NCBI GenBank assembly: GCA_015680685.1
Contig: MNCI01033329.1
Coordinates: 71,731 to 135,730, forward strand
Origin: Gnetum montanum
Taxonomy: Eukaryota > Streptophyta > Gnetopsida > Gnetales > Gnetaceae
Direction: 5' to 3'
DNA: 64,000 nucleotides
Positions 11,825 through 22,895 of this stretch are shown here, one piece after another (the first letter of the stretch is position 1; every line of letters starts with the position of its first letter). The notes below the pieces were generated by a model. The model made no database searches. It was not told the origin of the DNA and saw nothing but the letters and a program-made list of their open reading frames with translations. The translations under genes were made by a program, and so were the position numbers.

Positions 11825-12190
11825 TGATAGTCCAACTAGGCCATTGTAAGCCCCATGCTATTTTAAGGCCATAGTGGGAGGGCTAGTGCTAGTTTAAGGC
11901 CATTTAGGGCCACAGCAATGGAATTGAAAGTGATAGGTTAAGGCCATTCTGAGCTACATGATTGTTGGTCTAACGGCATTTGGAGCTATGATGATAGTTT
12001 TAGGTTATTCTAGGCCATGTATTACTAGTTTTAGGCTATTTAGGGCCATAGAAAGAGGATTAATTCAGGTAGTTTAAGGCCATTTAGGGCCACTCATCAC
12101 TAGTTTAAAGCCATGGCGTGTCATAACATTACTAGTTTAAGGATATGACAAGCCATAATGTTGTTTGTTTAAGGCCATGGTGGGCCTTTT
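11825..12190. repeat. T2 tandem tract, CTAGTTTAAGGCCATTTAGGGCC type
   Basis: Around a dozen diverged units share CTAGTTTAAGGCCAT plus TAGGGCCA. In the element's sense the core is GGCC-TAAATGGCCTTAAACTAG, matching the T3 tract just after protease (44525-44750). In both elements the tract directly follows the protease ORF. Confidence 0.85.
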
Positions 12191-12558
12191 ACTATTACAT
12201 CTAATTTTTGTAATTCTAGCTTTTATGATTTTTATGTGTTTTGATATTTTTTATGCATGAAACTAAATGCATTAAAGTAATAATGGAAAAAATGTAAACT
12301 AAGCTATTGAATGCATAGGCGATGTAGATGGTAAGCTAAGTGACTAAACTGAATGCAAATAATATGCTACAGTGCTAACATAGTGTGAGTGGAAAGTACG
12401 ATGTAGGGTGTAGGGAAGCAAATAGTAGGCATGTTCCTAGCATGCTTTCAAACTAAGGGGGTACCTTAGTCATGTAGTTGCCTCCTAACTCGATGTGGAT
12501 TAAGGGGCTTGTAGCTCCTAGATTGCACTATTTAGTAGTCTCCCTAACCCTCACTCAC

Positions 12559-13330
12559 TACATTGAAGGGAAATTTCTCCCACAGGGCATCCCCTAGAAG
12601 GCTAATGACTTCTACTACCTCTTTGAGTGTGTCAGCCTTGTTTGTTTTGTTGTTTGTTGAATGTGTGTCACTAGGGAATTTGACCTTGCATCCTTGCTTC
12701 ATGTCTATGTTGTTGATAGCCAGAGGGGTAGTGTTATCACCATGGATGATAACTTCACCATCTTCATATGGAAGGTGGATTTCCTGATGAATTGGGAAGG
12801 AGATAGCTCGTAGCTATACTAGCCAAGGCCTGCCTAATATCAAGTTAAATCCTAACATCTACTCTACAACAATGAATTTGATAGTGGTTGGAAATTGCTC
12901 CACTATCACGAAGGCTATTGTGATGGTACCCTTAATGATGATGCACAACTTGCTAAAGAACTTTAGGCATGTGGTTTTTGTTGGTTTTATTTGGTACATA
13001 AGGCCTAACTTATCAACAATGGTGTATGGAATAACATTTTTTGCTACCTCATCAATGATGTGCACCCTCCAAATCTTGCATTGCCTAACACATATGGCGA
13101 TAAACATGGGGGCTATTATGACCTCATCCTTCTTAGAGTTGATCTTAATTATCTCATTGTGAAATGTAAGGGGTGTGGAGCTTGATTCATATGGTGCAAG
13201 AGGCAACATCTCATTGTTGATGGAATTCTCATCTACTATGATGTCCTCCATGATCGGAATGGAGGTCAACATTTGCACTAGTACTTTGTGATGGGTAGAT
13301 GATGTCATGATTAGGTCATAGAGACTCAAT
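12559..13330 (-). pseudogene. pro: Tat retropepsin (T2)
   Basis: The product starts MSLYDLIMTSSTHH and aligns along its length with the T3 protease (MLSLYDLIMTSTTHR). The catalytic D-[ST]-G-[AS] motif, read as DDGAS in T3, has decayed to IDEVA here, so activity would be lost. Downstream it keeps NLILGRPWL, the conserved ILGR-type strand of retroviral aspartic proteases, and then HLPYEDGEVIIHGD as in T3. It continues the gag frame on the minus strand. Several TAG stops replace Gln codons. Confidence 0.85.
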
Positions 13331-13339
13331 GTTGTGTTC

Positions 13340-16117
13340 TTCTACTTTAGCACTTACTTAACTTAGGCTAATGCATCTATGAAGTCTTTGCCATCAGTTG
13401 CATTTTTACTAGCTTTGACTTCTTCTATATGCTCTAAGAGATGGATTTTGTGAGGAGGTGACTAGGGCTTTGTTGGCTTGGCCTACACAAGGGCTCTAGT
13501 GCTTACTTTTGGGCTACTAGTGATGGCCTCCTTAGTTGTTTTGGCCATGGGGACTAAAAATATACAAACTAGTTTTCGCAGGTCAAGTGCTCTTTGCTCT
13601 TAATATTACTTAATCATCCTATCTATGAGATGCTCATTGGGCCTCCTGGGTTGCCACCTAGAGGGTCTATTAATGTTGCTAGTAATATTAGCCCTTGGAT
13701 AGGAAGGGACCGATTAGTTGCCCATTATCAAACTCCAAGTATGTGAGGAGTCAACATGTTGTGGCACCATAATGACAAAGGGTGGTTAAACTATTGTTGT
13801 TATAACATGTTGTGGGATCCTAACCATGAAGGAAGTTGTAGATGCTTGAGGTGGCACTCTCACAATGAAAGGGTGCCTTGAACCCATAGGGGTAGTGGAG
13901 GCCCTTATGCTATCATAGGGCACATGGACCATGCCAATACATTGATTCCAAGTCATCATCAATACTAATATTGCATCATCTACATTTAGAGGATCCTTGT
14001 ACATCCTCATAGATTGGTTTTGAGGTTTAATTGGGTTAGTAGTGTCAAGTACCAAGTCACATCTATCAATCATTTTTTGAAGGTCATCTTGCAGGGCTAT
14101 ACAAAAATTGGTATTGTGATCAGGAAATTGGTGGTCGTGGAAAAACCAATCTAGCCTAAAGTGTTTTGGGACTAGGGACTCATTTGAGGCTACTAACATA
14201 GAATTCCTTAGGAGCTTGCAATATCTATCATGCCTTTTTCGAGCATCATTGAACATCTTCTTGTACTCGATACATCTAGCTTTCAACAGTTGGTCCAATA
14301 GTTTCAAAGGCTTTAATGGTAGTGAGATATATTTGGAGCAATCCTTACACTCAAAGTTAGGCCTTGGAGAAAATTGTGTTATGGCCATCAAGGACATGGG
14401 CTGGTTAGTTGCTGCAGGGCTAGGGTTGGTGGGTTTATTGTTGGCCAGGGCCTTGGGTGGCCTAGGCATTGTTGTTAGGTTAGTTGGTTTATCCTCTTTG
14501 GTCATAGTTTCCATGGTTGCATTCTACTTCCCCTTATTCTTGTTCTTTTTGGCATGTAGGCTTTCATAGGCCATGTAAGCCAAGTCCTTACTGGCCTCTA
14601 TTGTGTCTTGTATGCTCTTGGTCTAGGTAAATGCTTAGCTTAAAGACTATGGGGCTAGGTAGTACAATTTTGACGTAATAAAGTCATTAACTACATCCTT
14701 AAAGATAGCTAGGAGGTGCATCTCAACTATGGGCTCTTGAATTTCATTCAATGAGGTGTTGCAGTTTTGGATATATTTTTGCATGGGCTCTACGTGGCTC
14801 TACTTGATCTACATTAGCTAGTCAAGAGTGGTTTCAGTATTCAGGTTGTAATTGAAGCACATCACAAACTAGCTTAAAAGATCATCCAAAGAGGAGATGG
14901 AGCCTCTAGGTAACGTGTAGTACCAATCTAGCACCTTGCCAGTGAGTGACATGGAAAAAATGCATATGATGGCATGTGACCATGCTTATAGTAGTAGGTA
15001 CTTGGACCTGAATGTCACTAGGTATGCATTGGGGTCCCCTTCACTATTGCACTTGGTGAATTGGGGCAGGGAGATCCTAGTTGGTAGAGTCAGTGGTGGG
15101 ACTACAAGGCTTATGGAAACATCTTGGTAGAAGTACACTACTTTCACTATTTTAGAGAATGTAGCCTTGAGCTTCTTGACCTCTTTCATCAAGGTTTGGA
15201 TCAGTTGGAATGCCTAATCTAAGCTTTAGGATGCTACAGTAGGCTACGATGGTTTTGATATCCACTATGCTAGTTTTGTGGTCCATGACCTAGTTGTAGG
15301 TTGCAGGACCACTTAAGGTGATTACTACGCTAGCTATGCTATGGGCCTAGTGACTGGGACAAGCCACATGTGCATGGATTGATCCACTACCAAGGGTGCT
15401 GATGAAATAGATAGGATGTAAGATGCCTAAATCATTTGGGGCTGACAAGCATGCACTATGTGAATGTAAGGTTGAGTAGGTGTGACTAGGTAGGTTGCAA
15501 CAATGCCACAAAGTGTAAGTTAACAAGAGGTACTACATTGTGAGGTGTATGCTATGTCTAGTGTGTCACTACCACAAGCGTTGACCTAGAAGGTGACACT
15601 AGGGCTATGACTGTCTCAAGAATGATAGGTGAATGGGATTTCAAGGGGGCCAGACTAGGGGTTTTCCATTCAAAAATGGTATGGAAGGAGTCCTCATGCT
15701 TGGAACGAGCTTCAAACTCATCCTACTCTTCTTGTAGAGTTCTTCATAGTTTATTCCTACTTCGTGCTCACTTGTTCATATGAGCTGGGCAAGCATCCAC
15801 AAGTAGGATTCTATGAGAAAGATGAAGTCGACTAAGAAGGGGATATACTCCCATCCATTTTAGTGGATAATCTTGTAGCTACATTTGTCTTGCATGTCGA
15901 AATGGTCTATGAATAGGCCTACATGAATCTTTGCACATATGAAGTTATATTGTTCATCATTCAACACAATATACTTTGGGTCTTGGCCATGTAGTCTAAG
16001 GGATAACCTTAGCTCTACCATAATAGGACTAGTAGGGTGGTTAATCCTATTTTCTTATTGGGTGGGCAAGATAGCTAGTGTACTCAAGATTGGTGTTGAA
16101 GGTTGCTTAGAACTCAT
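13340..16117 (-). pseudogene. gag: Tat gag polyprotein (T2)
   Basis: The start is placed at an ATG at 16117 (MSSKQ), because from there the frame aligns with the T3 gag N-terminus (shared DKCSYK / DKCSFK block). The capsid core near 15190-14980 carries SLPQFTKCNSEGDPNAYL, equal to the T3 SLPHFTKYNGEGDPNAQL and typical of plant retrotransposon gag. A Lys/Pro-rich linker follows. The nucleocapsid-like motif FHDHQFPDHNTNFC (about 14130-14090) is a damaged C-x2-H-x4-G-H-x4-C knuckle in which the first Cys is Phe and the Gly is Asp. The reading frame is scattered with stops and cannot make a protein. Confidence 0.82.
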
Positions 16118-16149
16118 GTATGCAAATTAAAGTGCAAGAGGGGATTACA

Positions 16150-16330
16150 GAGGTTTCTAGTTACAAAAAATGGCTAACTCTGGTAGTTGTGAAAAATGTC
16201 TAATTACTGCTATCTACAAAAAATTCCTAACTCTGGTGATTGCAAAAAAATAGCTAACTCTATAGAGTACAAGAAAATGACTAACTCTGGAGACTATGCT
16301 CTCTACTAACTACCTATAATTTGGCTAACT
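16150..16330. repeat. Short tandem repeat in T2 leader
   Basis: A unit of about 35-40 bases containing 'aaaaaatggctaactctgg' recurs five times with variation, between the primer site and gag. Adjacent GACTATGCTCTCT echoes the LTR U3 units. Confidence 0.65.
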
Positions 16331-16557
16331 ATGAGAATGTGTGTTGCAATGTGAGGTTCCAGAGGAACTGACTTTGAGGTCCAATCTACACAAGCTGGTT
16401 AGTAGATGATGCCTATGTTGGTCTAAGATCTAGCTATAGATGCACATGGAACAAGTCCATAGGAGTGTCATAGTCTATGCTAGCATGAAGCTAGCAATGG
16501 TATTGTAGAGAGCATGTGAGACAATTGTAATCGAGACTAAAGAGGAAATGGTTCAGG

Positions 16558-16574
16558 CCCTCCTTCTAGTGCTA
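16558..16574 (-). promoter_or_regulatory. Primer-binding site of T2, tRNA-Asn type
   Basis: The minus strand reads TAGCACTAGAAGGAGGG. A primer site for plant tRNA-Asn would be TGGCGCTAGAAGGAGGG; three positions differ, all explicable as G-to-A or C-to-T-type changes with one further base. It begins a few bases inside the LTR end, as does the site of T3. The tRNA assignment comes from remembered tRNA sequence and should be checked. Confidence 0.6.
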
Positions 16575-16580
16575 AAAAAC

Positions 16581-18172
16581 TATGGTGACCAAAAACATCA
16601 ATGGCTAGAACACCAAGAGATCCATGGGTGCATAGTTTGACCCCACTTCTATGTGAGGGCCTGCTGGAGGTAGAGATAGGGTGCTCGAAATGGTCATGTT
16701 GATCAAATACGGACTTACCAAATGCAACCAAAGATGCAAAATGGTTAGCTATGATGCTAATGAAAAATGATACTTAACTGTTAAGTGGTGTTAATAGTGT
16801 CAGAAAGGGTGAGTTTAGTTAAATTTTTGGTAAGAAAATGAATGTGTCAACATGCGAGGACCACCACCTAGATGTGGTTATGCATTAAAACTATAGAAAA
16901 TGTGTGTAAAATGCTAAGAAAAGTCCAATTAAAATGCTAAAAATGTAAATAATGGATGAGAGAGAATGAAATAACACCCTAAATGAGTTTGAGCTTAGTT
17001 ACCTCTAGAAGGGGTAAGAAGGTATGCAGTGTATAATAGGTATAGTGGACAATGTAGTCACAGCCTCAAAAGTGTCTAGTCATAAAGACTGATGTTCTAT
17101 CATGGTTTCTATGCTTTCTAGGTTGGTTGTCATGATGTGAAATGGGTTGCAGTGTCCTACGGTGCTCTACAATGATGTGCAACTCTACCTCTCTGCAGTT
17201 CGCTAGTGTGCCTTTGGTTTTTAGTCCATCCAAAATGCCAAAATTCTTAAATTTTCCAACTTTCATTAATTTTACCAACCCCAAAAACATTGAGGATGGG
17301 GGTATTTATAGGGCTAGGCTTATCATGAAATGTGAAGAGACTACCACATGGCAAAGGGAATGGTTGGGACTCCACAATCAGCCAACTATGCTCTCTACTA
17401 AGGTTAGTGGTGTTGTGCTTTGCTGTACTTTGCTAGACTCTATGAGCCTAAAAGAATATGACTACACTACCAACTGCATATGCATGTGTCAAGGGGACCA
17501 CAAGGCACCTAAGAAAATATAATTTTGGAGATTATGCTCTCAACTATCTTGTGTGGGGTCAAGAATAGTTGCAATTTGGGGACAAAAAATGGATAGGTTT
17601 TGGGGACAACTATGCTTGCTAGCGGTGAGTTGGAGCTAAGCTGAATGCTAGTGCTATGTTGTGGAGGTTGTTGGAGGTTATTTTAGCTAATTATGCTTGA
17701 TTGTGCTATGGATTTGGGAAGAGTGTAGTCCCACACTTAGAAAAGTTTTGCAAAATATGACTTTGTTGACTACACCCTCCATGGAAGGCTGACCATGCTC
17801 TTAACTGTGGATGAGCATAGTCCCAACACTTGTCAAAACTTAAAAAAGCTAGCTTCTAGTTGACTATGCTTGACTATGCTCTGGGCTAGTGGAGAGCATA
17901 GTCTTAACACTTAGAAAAATCTTCAAAAAATTGTGCCTTCATGCTGACTATGTTTGAATCCTCTCTAAGGTAGTGGAGAGCACAGTCTAAAAACTTAGAG
18001 AATTTTGCAGTAGCTAGCTTGACACTTAAAAAAATTTGCAAAACTAGCTTTTGTGTTGATTACACTCTCTACAGAGTTGACTATACTTTGGGGTAGTGGA
18101 GAGAATAGTCTTAACACCTAGAGAAATTTGCTAAACAATGGCATTCTTGTTGACTACAATCTAGGGCATTCT
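16581..18172 (-). mobile_element. 5' LTR of T2, truncated
   Basis: It aligns with 6832-8688 from its inner end (TA instead of CA at 16581) through the TATA box at 17303-17310 and into the U3 array. Similarity stops at about 18172, where Athila gag begins. The missing outer part is about 300 bases, so the junction arose by deletion rather than by clean insertion. Confidence 0.85.
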
Positions 18173-19386
18173 TATTAACTTTTTTATTGAGAAGGTTCAT
18201 TTCTAGATCACCTTATCAAGAGTGGTTTCTTTCTCCTTACCATATATATGGACCTCCTTCAGTTGAAGAGTTGAGTCCCAATGATATTTATTAACTTTCT
18301 TCCATTTACATATCTTTCCTTCTTCCTTTTTAACATGCTCAATTCGATCTTGGATCTAATGGGTTTGTAGCTCATATAATTAACCTAGAGCATACATTCC
18401 AAGGGTCTCTCTTGTTTCATCATGAAGCCCATCTTTGCTATGAAAAAGTTACCTTTCCTTAGGAAAACCATGGCTTGGACATCTATTTAATAGGGAATAA
18501 TATCTATCTAAGGTCATGTTCAAGGGTTCATGTTGTTCTTGTCTCAATCCTTGGATCTATCTTCTTAGGTTGAACACCCTCACATAGGTTTGGTATTTAT
18601 CATTGAAGAGTTCCATCATTTTGGACCACCATCGAATTGAACCTGGTCTCAACAGTCTATACCATACTTTGGATCTATTAATTAGTGTCCTAGGAAAGTG
18701 CTTAAGCTTTTTCCATCCATTTTCAATGTTATAATAGACACAGGAATCCTAGAAGGCTTGTAAATGATGTTGTGAATTTGGATCATAGCCTCCTACAAGT
18801 TTAGGGATATTATTGATATTGAGCCTAGGTAGGAAACTCTCTTTGTGATGCTTATGAGATATCTTAATTGCCTCTGTTATCTTCATCAGGCTCTTAGTGG
18901 CCAAAAAGGGTTCATCATCATTAGTCATGTTTTAATAAGAGTTTCTACTTGATCGATTGTGATAATTTTGCTGATGATCTTGAGTGTTTTTTTGGGTTTG
19001 ATTTTTATTTCTATTCTGACCCTTTGGTGGAGCTTTATGTCTATACCTATATTCATCTTTGTTAGAACTAGATGTGAAAGGGGAAGAGGAAGAGGAGGAA
19101 CTAGAAAGATTACCATGACTTCTATGGTGTTCCTTGGGGCCCCTTGATTTATCTTTGCTAGGATTCAAGGAGGTCTTAGGCCTTGACGCCTTCCCTATTC
19201 TAGGACATACTTCATTTTTTTTATCTTAGGTGAATGTAGTCGTTGATTGTCATTAAGGTGGTCATGAATATATGAAATTCTTGCATAAGGTTGGTCACTC
19301 CAATTTTTGTCATCATATATCTCATTATTTCTCCAATGAATTCTTTCACTATATAATGCATTATCACATACTTGTAAGAGAGACAT
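18173..19386 (-). pseudogene. gag: Athila-like gag, N-terminal part (A1)
   Basis: The likely start is the ATG at 19386 (MSLLQVCDN). A serine run followed by an RNK-rich segment (about 19170-18930) resembles an SR-like linker; A3 has the same segment at 37992-38210. Next comes MTNDDEPFLATKS, then a Retrotrans_gag-like core with Trp and aromatic spacing (WWSKMMELFNDKY ... RYYSLLNRCPSHGFP ... DGLHDETRETLG). These are typical features of Athila-lineage gag. The frame shifts at least once near 19195 and several stops replace Gln or Arg. T2 interrupts it at 18172; the C-terminal part continues below 6831. Confidence 0.78.
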
Positions 19387-19491
19387 TGTTGTTGATTTAT
19401 GGTGTGTGTATTTTATGTTCTCTAAAAGGTATATTGTTGATGCGTTTACAACGATTGTGTATAATATAACTAATCTAGATAACCAACACCA

Positions 19492-19509
19492 TCCCTGGCA
19501 ATGTTGCTA
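19492..19509 (-). promoter_or_regulatory. Primer-binding site of A1, tRNA-Asp type
   Basis: The minus strand reads TAGCAACATTGCCAGGGA. The standard Athila primer site is TGGCGCCGTTGCCGGGGA. Four of the five differences are G to A, as expected from methyl-cytosine decay on the other strand. It follows the LTR end after one base. Confidence 0.75.
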
Positions 19510-19510
19510 A

Positions 19511-20363
19511 TGATGAATAGTGAGGTACCCCTATGCCCAACCATAGAAATCATAAGTTGTCATGCATGATTCGATCAAATTCTATGGATGGGATTAGTTG
19601 TGCATCTAAATCGTTCTGCTCTAATCTTAGTTCACTATCTTCCCACTTGGACTAGTGATAGCTTCATTATTCATGGTTTAGTCTAGAGTGAGGCATATGA
19701 TGATGTTGCTTAACTGTATGTTGCTCCTAATGAAAATAAAGAGATTAATTAATTACGCTAAATAATGATGAAAAGTAAATTCTAAACTAGGCTACCTACA
19801 ATGAGTATTCATTCTTAATCACCTGCACACACGTTGAACTTTGTAAGACTACCACTAGGATTACCAAGTGTACATCGCTTGGCTCACCAAATGATACACT
19901 GCTAGGTTACCAAGTAATTACACTTAAGCACTTATTATTAAGTTGTACTCATTTCACTTAATGACAAGAATAGTAAATAGCAATAAATGACAACATTAAC
20001 TAAATAAAATAGTAAATAAATAACCAATTAAATGAATAATAAATCTAAGTGGATGCTGCAATGATGGGGATAATCTCAATCTTTATTTCTAGTCATGTAA
20101 CATGTCCAAGTATTTCACACTTGAATAAAGGTACCATACAATCACATCACACTATAGGCATGCACTAGGATTAATAGAACTTGAATTTAGAAATCTAAGA
20201 AAGACTATCAAAAATAGACAACTAAAAACGATCTGCCAATCATGCATCCAAGTGTTGTATTTCTAGGCTAGCATAGAAGAGGCAATATCAGATATCCAAC
20301 ATCATTTCTTGGGATATGATATCACATATTTGATATTGTGGCTGACATAATCATGACTCATCA
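19511..20363 (-). mobile_element. LTR of Athila-like A1
   Basis: On the minus strand it starts TGATGAG (20363) and ends TATTCATCA (19511), 853 bases. The ends and size fit the A3 5' LTR (849 bases, TGATGAAG to CTCATCA), and the last 150 bases align clearly (GGTTGGGCATAGGG / AGTTGGGCATAGGG). The primer site and gag follow, so it acts as a 5' LTR. The sequence upstream could be the 3' end of A2, making this a shared LTR. Confidence 0.7.
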
Positions 20364-22299
20364 TAAGTCTTTGTCTCATAGGCTATTAACCTACCAAGCC
20401 TAGAGAGAAGTCAAGGATCAGACTCACATTTACATTAATTTGAAGGAAAGGAGAGGGATATTTTCTCAAGATAGTTTAAAAATGAGTTAGCCAATGAAAT
20501 ACATAGAATAACTATTTCCATAGAGAAGATTCCAAATCAAGAAAATGAAAAGATTTAGAAACAAGAAGAGGAGAAGATGGCCTAGATTTTAACTAAAATT
20601 AAGTATGATGGAGCTTCTATGAAAAAGATTCCAAGGAATGTCATAGTGATTATTTTTCTTCCACCATTTAACTAGTTTTAGTATCATGTTTATACTACAT
20701 ATTTATATATCCTTCATAGCATTTAGGATGCATGGGATTTTTATACTTTCAAGCTTTAAGCTTGATAACACTTTTCCCTGAAAAATATTTTTTCTTTAAA
20801 GCTTAGTTCATAATTTCTTCATGTAAGTTCCTTTTANNNNNNNNNNNNNNNNNNNNNNNNNNNNNNNNNNNNNNNNNNNNNNNNNNNNNNNNNNNNNNNN
20901 NNNNNNNNNNNNNNNNNNNNNNNNNTATTATTATTCTATATGAAATCATCCTAGACCTTCTAAGTATTTAATCTATGCCAAGTTATCTTTTGAAAAATTC
21001 TCCTATTTAGTAGCTAGGATACTAAAACTTTTGGAGCCATCCCATCCATGATCAACTTTGATATCCAAGCACAAGTCACAAGTACTAATACTTGAAAGGT
21101 TTAAGAATGAATTTCCTTATTTAACTATACTAACATGTTAGGTGTATCATTCCCTTCATCCTCCTTAAATTGAAAACATGGTCCTAATGTTTTAAAGGTG
21201 ATAAAAAGGAATGAGACATAATAGAATGGATAAAGAACTAATGAACTAAGCAATGGCCACCATACAAATAATCATCCCATCCCATATAAAGAGAATAGTA
21301 GTTCAAAGTCACATATAATAAAGTATAGGATTTAGAATATTAGCTTTCTAAAATTACAAATACCTAAAGTATATAAAATGTCATACAAGAAAATGAATGC
21401 ATATTAATCAATAAGCCAATAAATGTAAATATAAAGACCCTTTTTATTTGATATATATATAATTGAGATCAACAAAGCTCAAGATGTCTTAGTGCTACTA
21501 GAATCTAAATCACTGAGAAGCTTATTGCCTTACTAATGAACATGGTGCTGTAGAAAAATTTACCCAAGGTGCATATCACTTTACAAGCTAAAATTTGAAC
21601 ATGAGTATTGGCCACTTAGCTACATTGCCAATGAACAGGGTCCCTTAGGAAACTTTTCCTATGATGTAGTTTAACCCTCTTGTACATGCCTTTATAGTTT
21701 TTTTTGGTTTTTTATTTTTTTCAAATAATTATCTAGATGGCATCATAGTAGACCAAGCATCTATCATTACTTTGTTAACATTTAATTTAGTTTAGTTAAA
21801 TAAAATTTAATACATAGAAATAGATGTAATAGCATTATTATCAATTTAGTTATAGACTTAGGTAAAATTCATTTGTCCAAGCTAAAATTTCCTAAAACAT
21901 ATACTAGTGTCTTACAAAACTTGAAATATAAATAGTGAATGGGAATTGATTATAGAAGTGAGAAAAATAATACCAATAGGATTAGATAATATTCCCCATG
22001 CAACCATGACTAGTAGTTAGTAAGTTATCCAATCTATTATATTATTTGATAGGATGAAGACTAGGATTGAGACTGAGAATCTTAAATTTTATTCTATAGT
22101 CTACTTTTAACGCTACCTCCTTAACTAAGGATCATACATTTTAGGTTCGTTTGACACCTAAGGCCAAACCTAAGTGGATTTCACATAATGCAATAGAGCT
22201 CATGAAACATAACCATTTTGATAGTTGAAGGACTTGGATCATCATCTAGTTATTCAGGATCAAATAGTTCGAGTTCAATTTTAGGTTCTTTACATGTTG
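20364..22299 (-). mobile_element. A2 region between integrase and LTR, no clear ORF
   Basis: The segment next to integrase (22260-22060, minus strand) still reads like the Athila post-integrase junction. Further on there are only stop-rich AT-rich sequences and an assembly gap. If A2 and the LTR at 19511-20363 belong together, this would be the decayed env-like or non-coding part. Confidence 0.4.
20837..20925. other. Assembly gap (89 N)
   Basis: A run of undetermined bases. The flanking sequence on both sides is AT-rich and non-coding. Confidence 1.
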
Positions 22300-22890
22300 T
22301 ATATAACATAAGTATTTGTTCATTAACTAGAAAAGTATACTTACTATCTTCTCAAGTTGCAATTTTAACACTATCATTTGAATAGGCTTCAAGAACTTGA
22401 TATGTAACTTTCCCTTTAAAAACTAATTTCCCTAGAAACCTATGAAGGTGTATAAGATAAAGTAGGACCTTACAACCATTGTTAAAATTTTTCTTCATTA
22501 TGTGAGCATCATGATAAATTTTTCTTTTCATTTTAATCATACATTACTTATTAATTATCTTGATACATGATTCATCAAGTCCATTTATTTATATAAGCTA
22601 TGCTTCCATATTTAAAGACTTATCAGAGCCAAGTAATTGAGATAACCATTCATAATGATGCTTAATTTCAATAGGTAATAAATATTATTTACCATATACT
22701 AGTTTGTTAGAAGAAAAACTGAGGCTAGGTTTCCAACATGTTCAATATGCCCATAAGGCATCATTAAGTTTTCTATGCTAGTCATTTCTTCTTACATATC
22801 CTATCTTTATCAATATTCTAACTATAGATTTATTCACATTTTCAACTTGCTCATTAGCATGTGGATGATATGGTGTCGTTAGTTTATGTA
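22300..22890 (-). pseudogene. int: Athila-like integrase, C-terminal part (A2)
   Basis: Read on the minus strand, it resumes with LHKLTTPYHPHANEQVENVN, the integrase block that contains the catalytic Glu. Then comes YHDAHIMKKNF...KVLLYLIHLHRFLGKL, the typical Athila C-terminal 'HD..I....F..G.KVLL....L.LFPGKL' region. The frame joins exactly to 29691-29974 when chromovirus C1 and one copy of its 5-bp target duplication are removed. Stops are present both before and after. Confidence 0.85.
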
Positions 22891-22895
22891 GAATT

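Larger units (their letters stand above)
6832..18172 (-). mobile_element. Tat-family LTR retrotransposon T2, pol-deleted
   Basis: Two LTRs in the same orientation (6832-8688 and 16581-18172) enclose 7.9 kb. In element order there is a primer site, a leader with short tandem repeats, gag, protease, a tandem tract, about 1.3 kb of unassigned sequence, a second tandem tract, a 72-bp repeat, a polypurine tract and the 3' LTR. Reverse transcriptase, RNase H and integrase are absent. Gag and protease match T3 closely enough to be one family. The 5' LTR lacks its first roughly 300 bases, so no target duplication can be read. T2 is inserted in the gag of Athila-like A1. Confidence 0.85.

Noticed and set aside
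14216-14569. 117-codon plus-strand frame with hydrophobic stretches, resembling a membrane protein
   Set aside because: It is the complement of the T2 gag linker (Pro/Ala/Thr-rich), which has clear homology to T3 gag.
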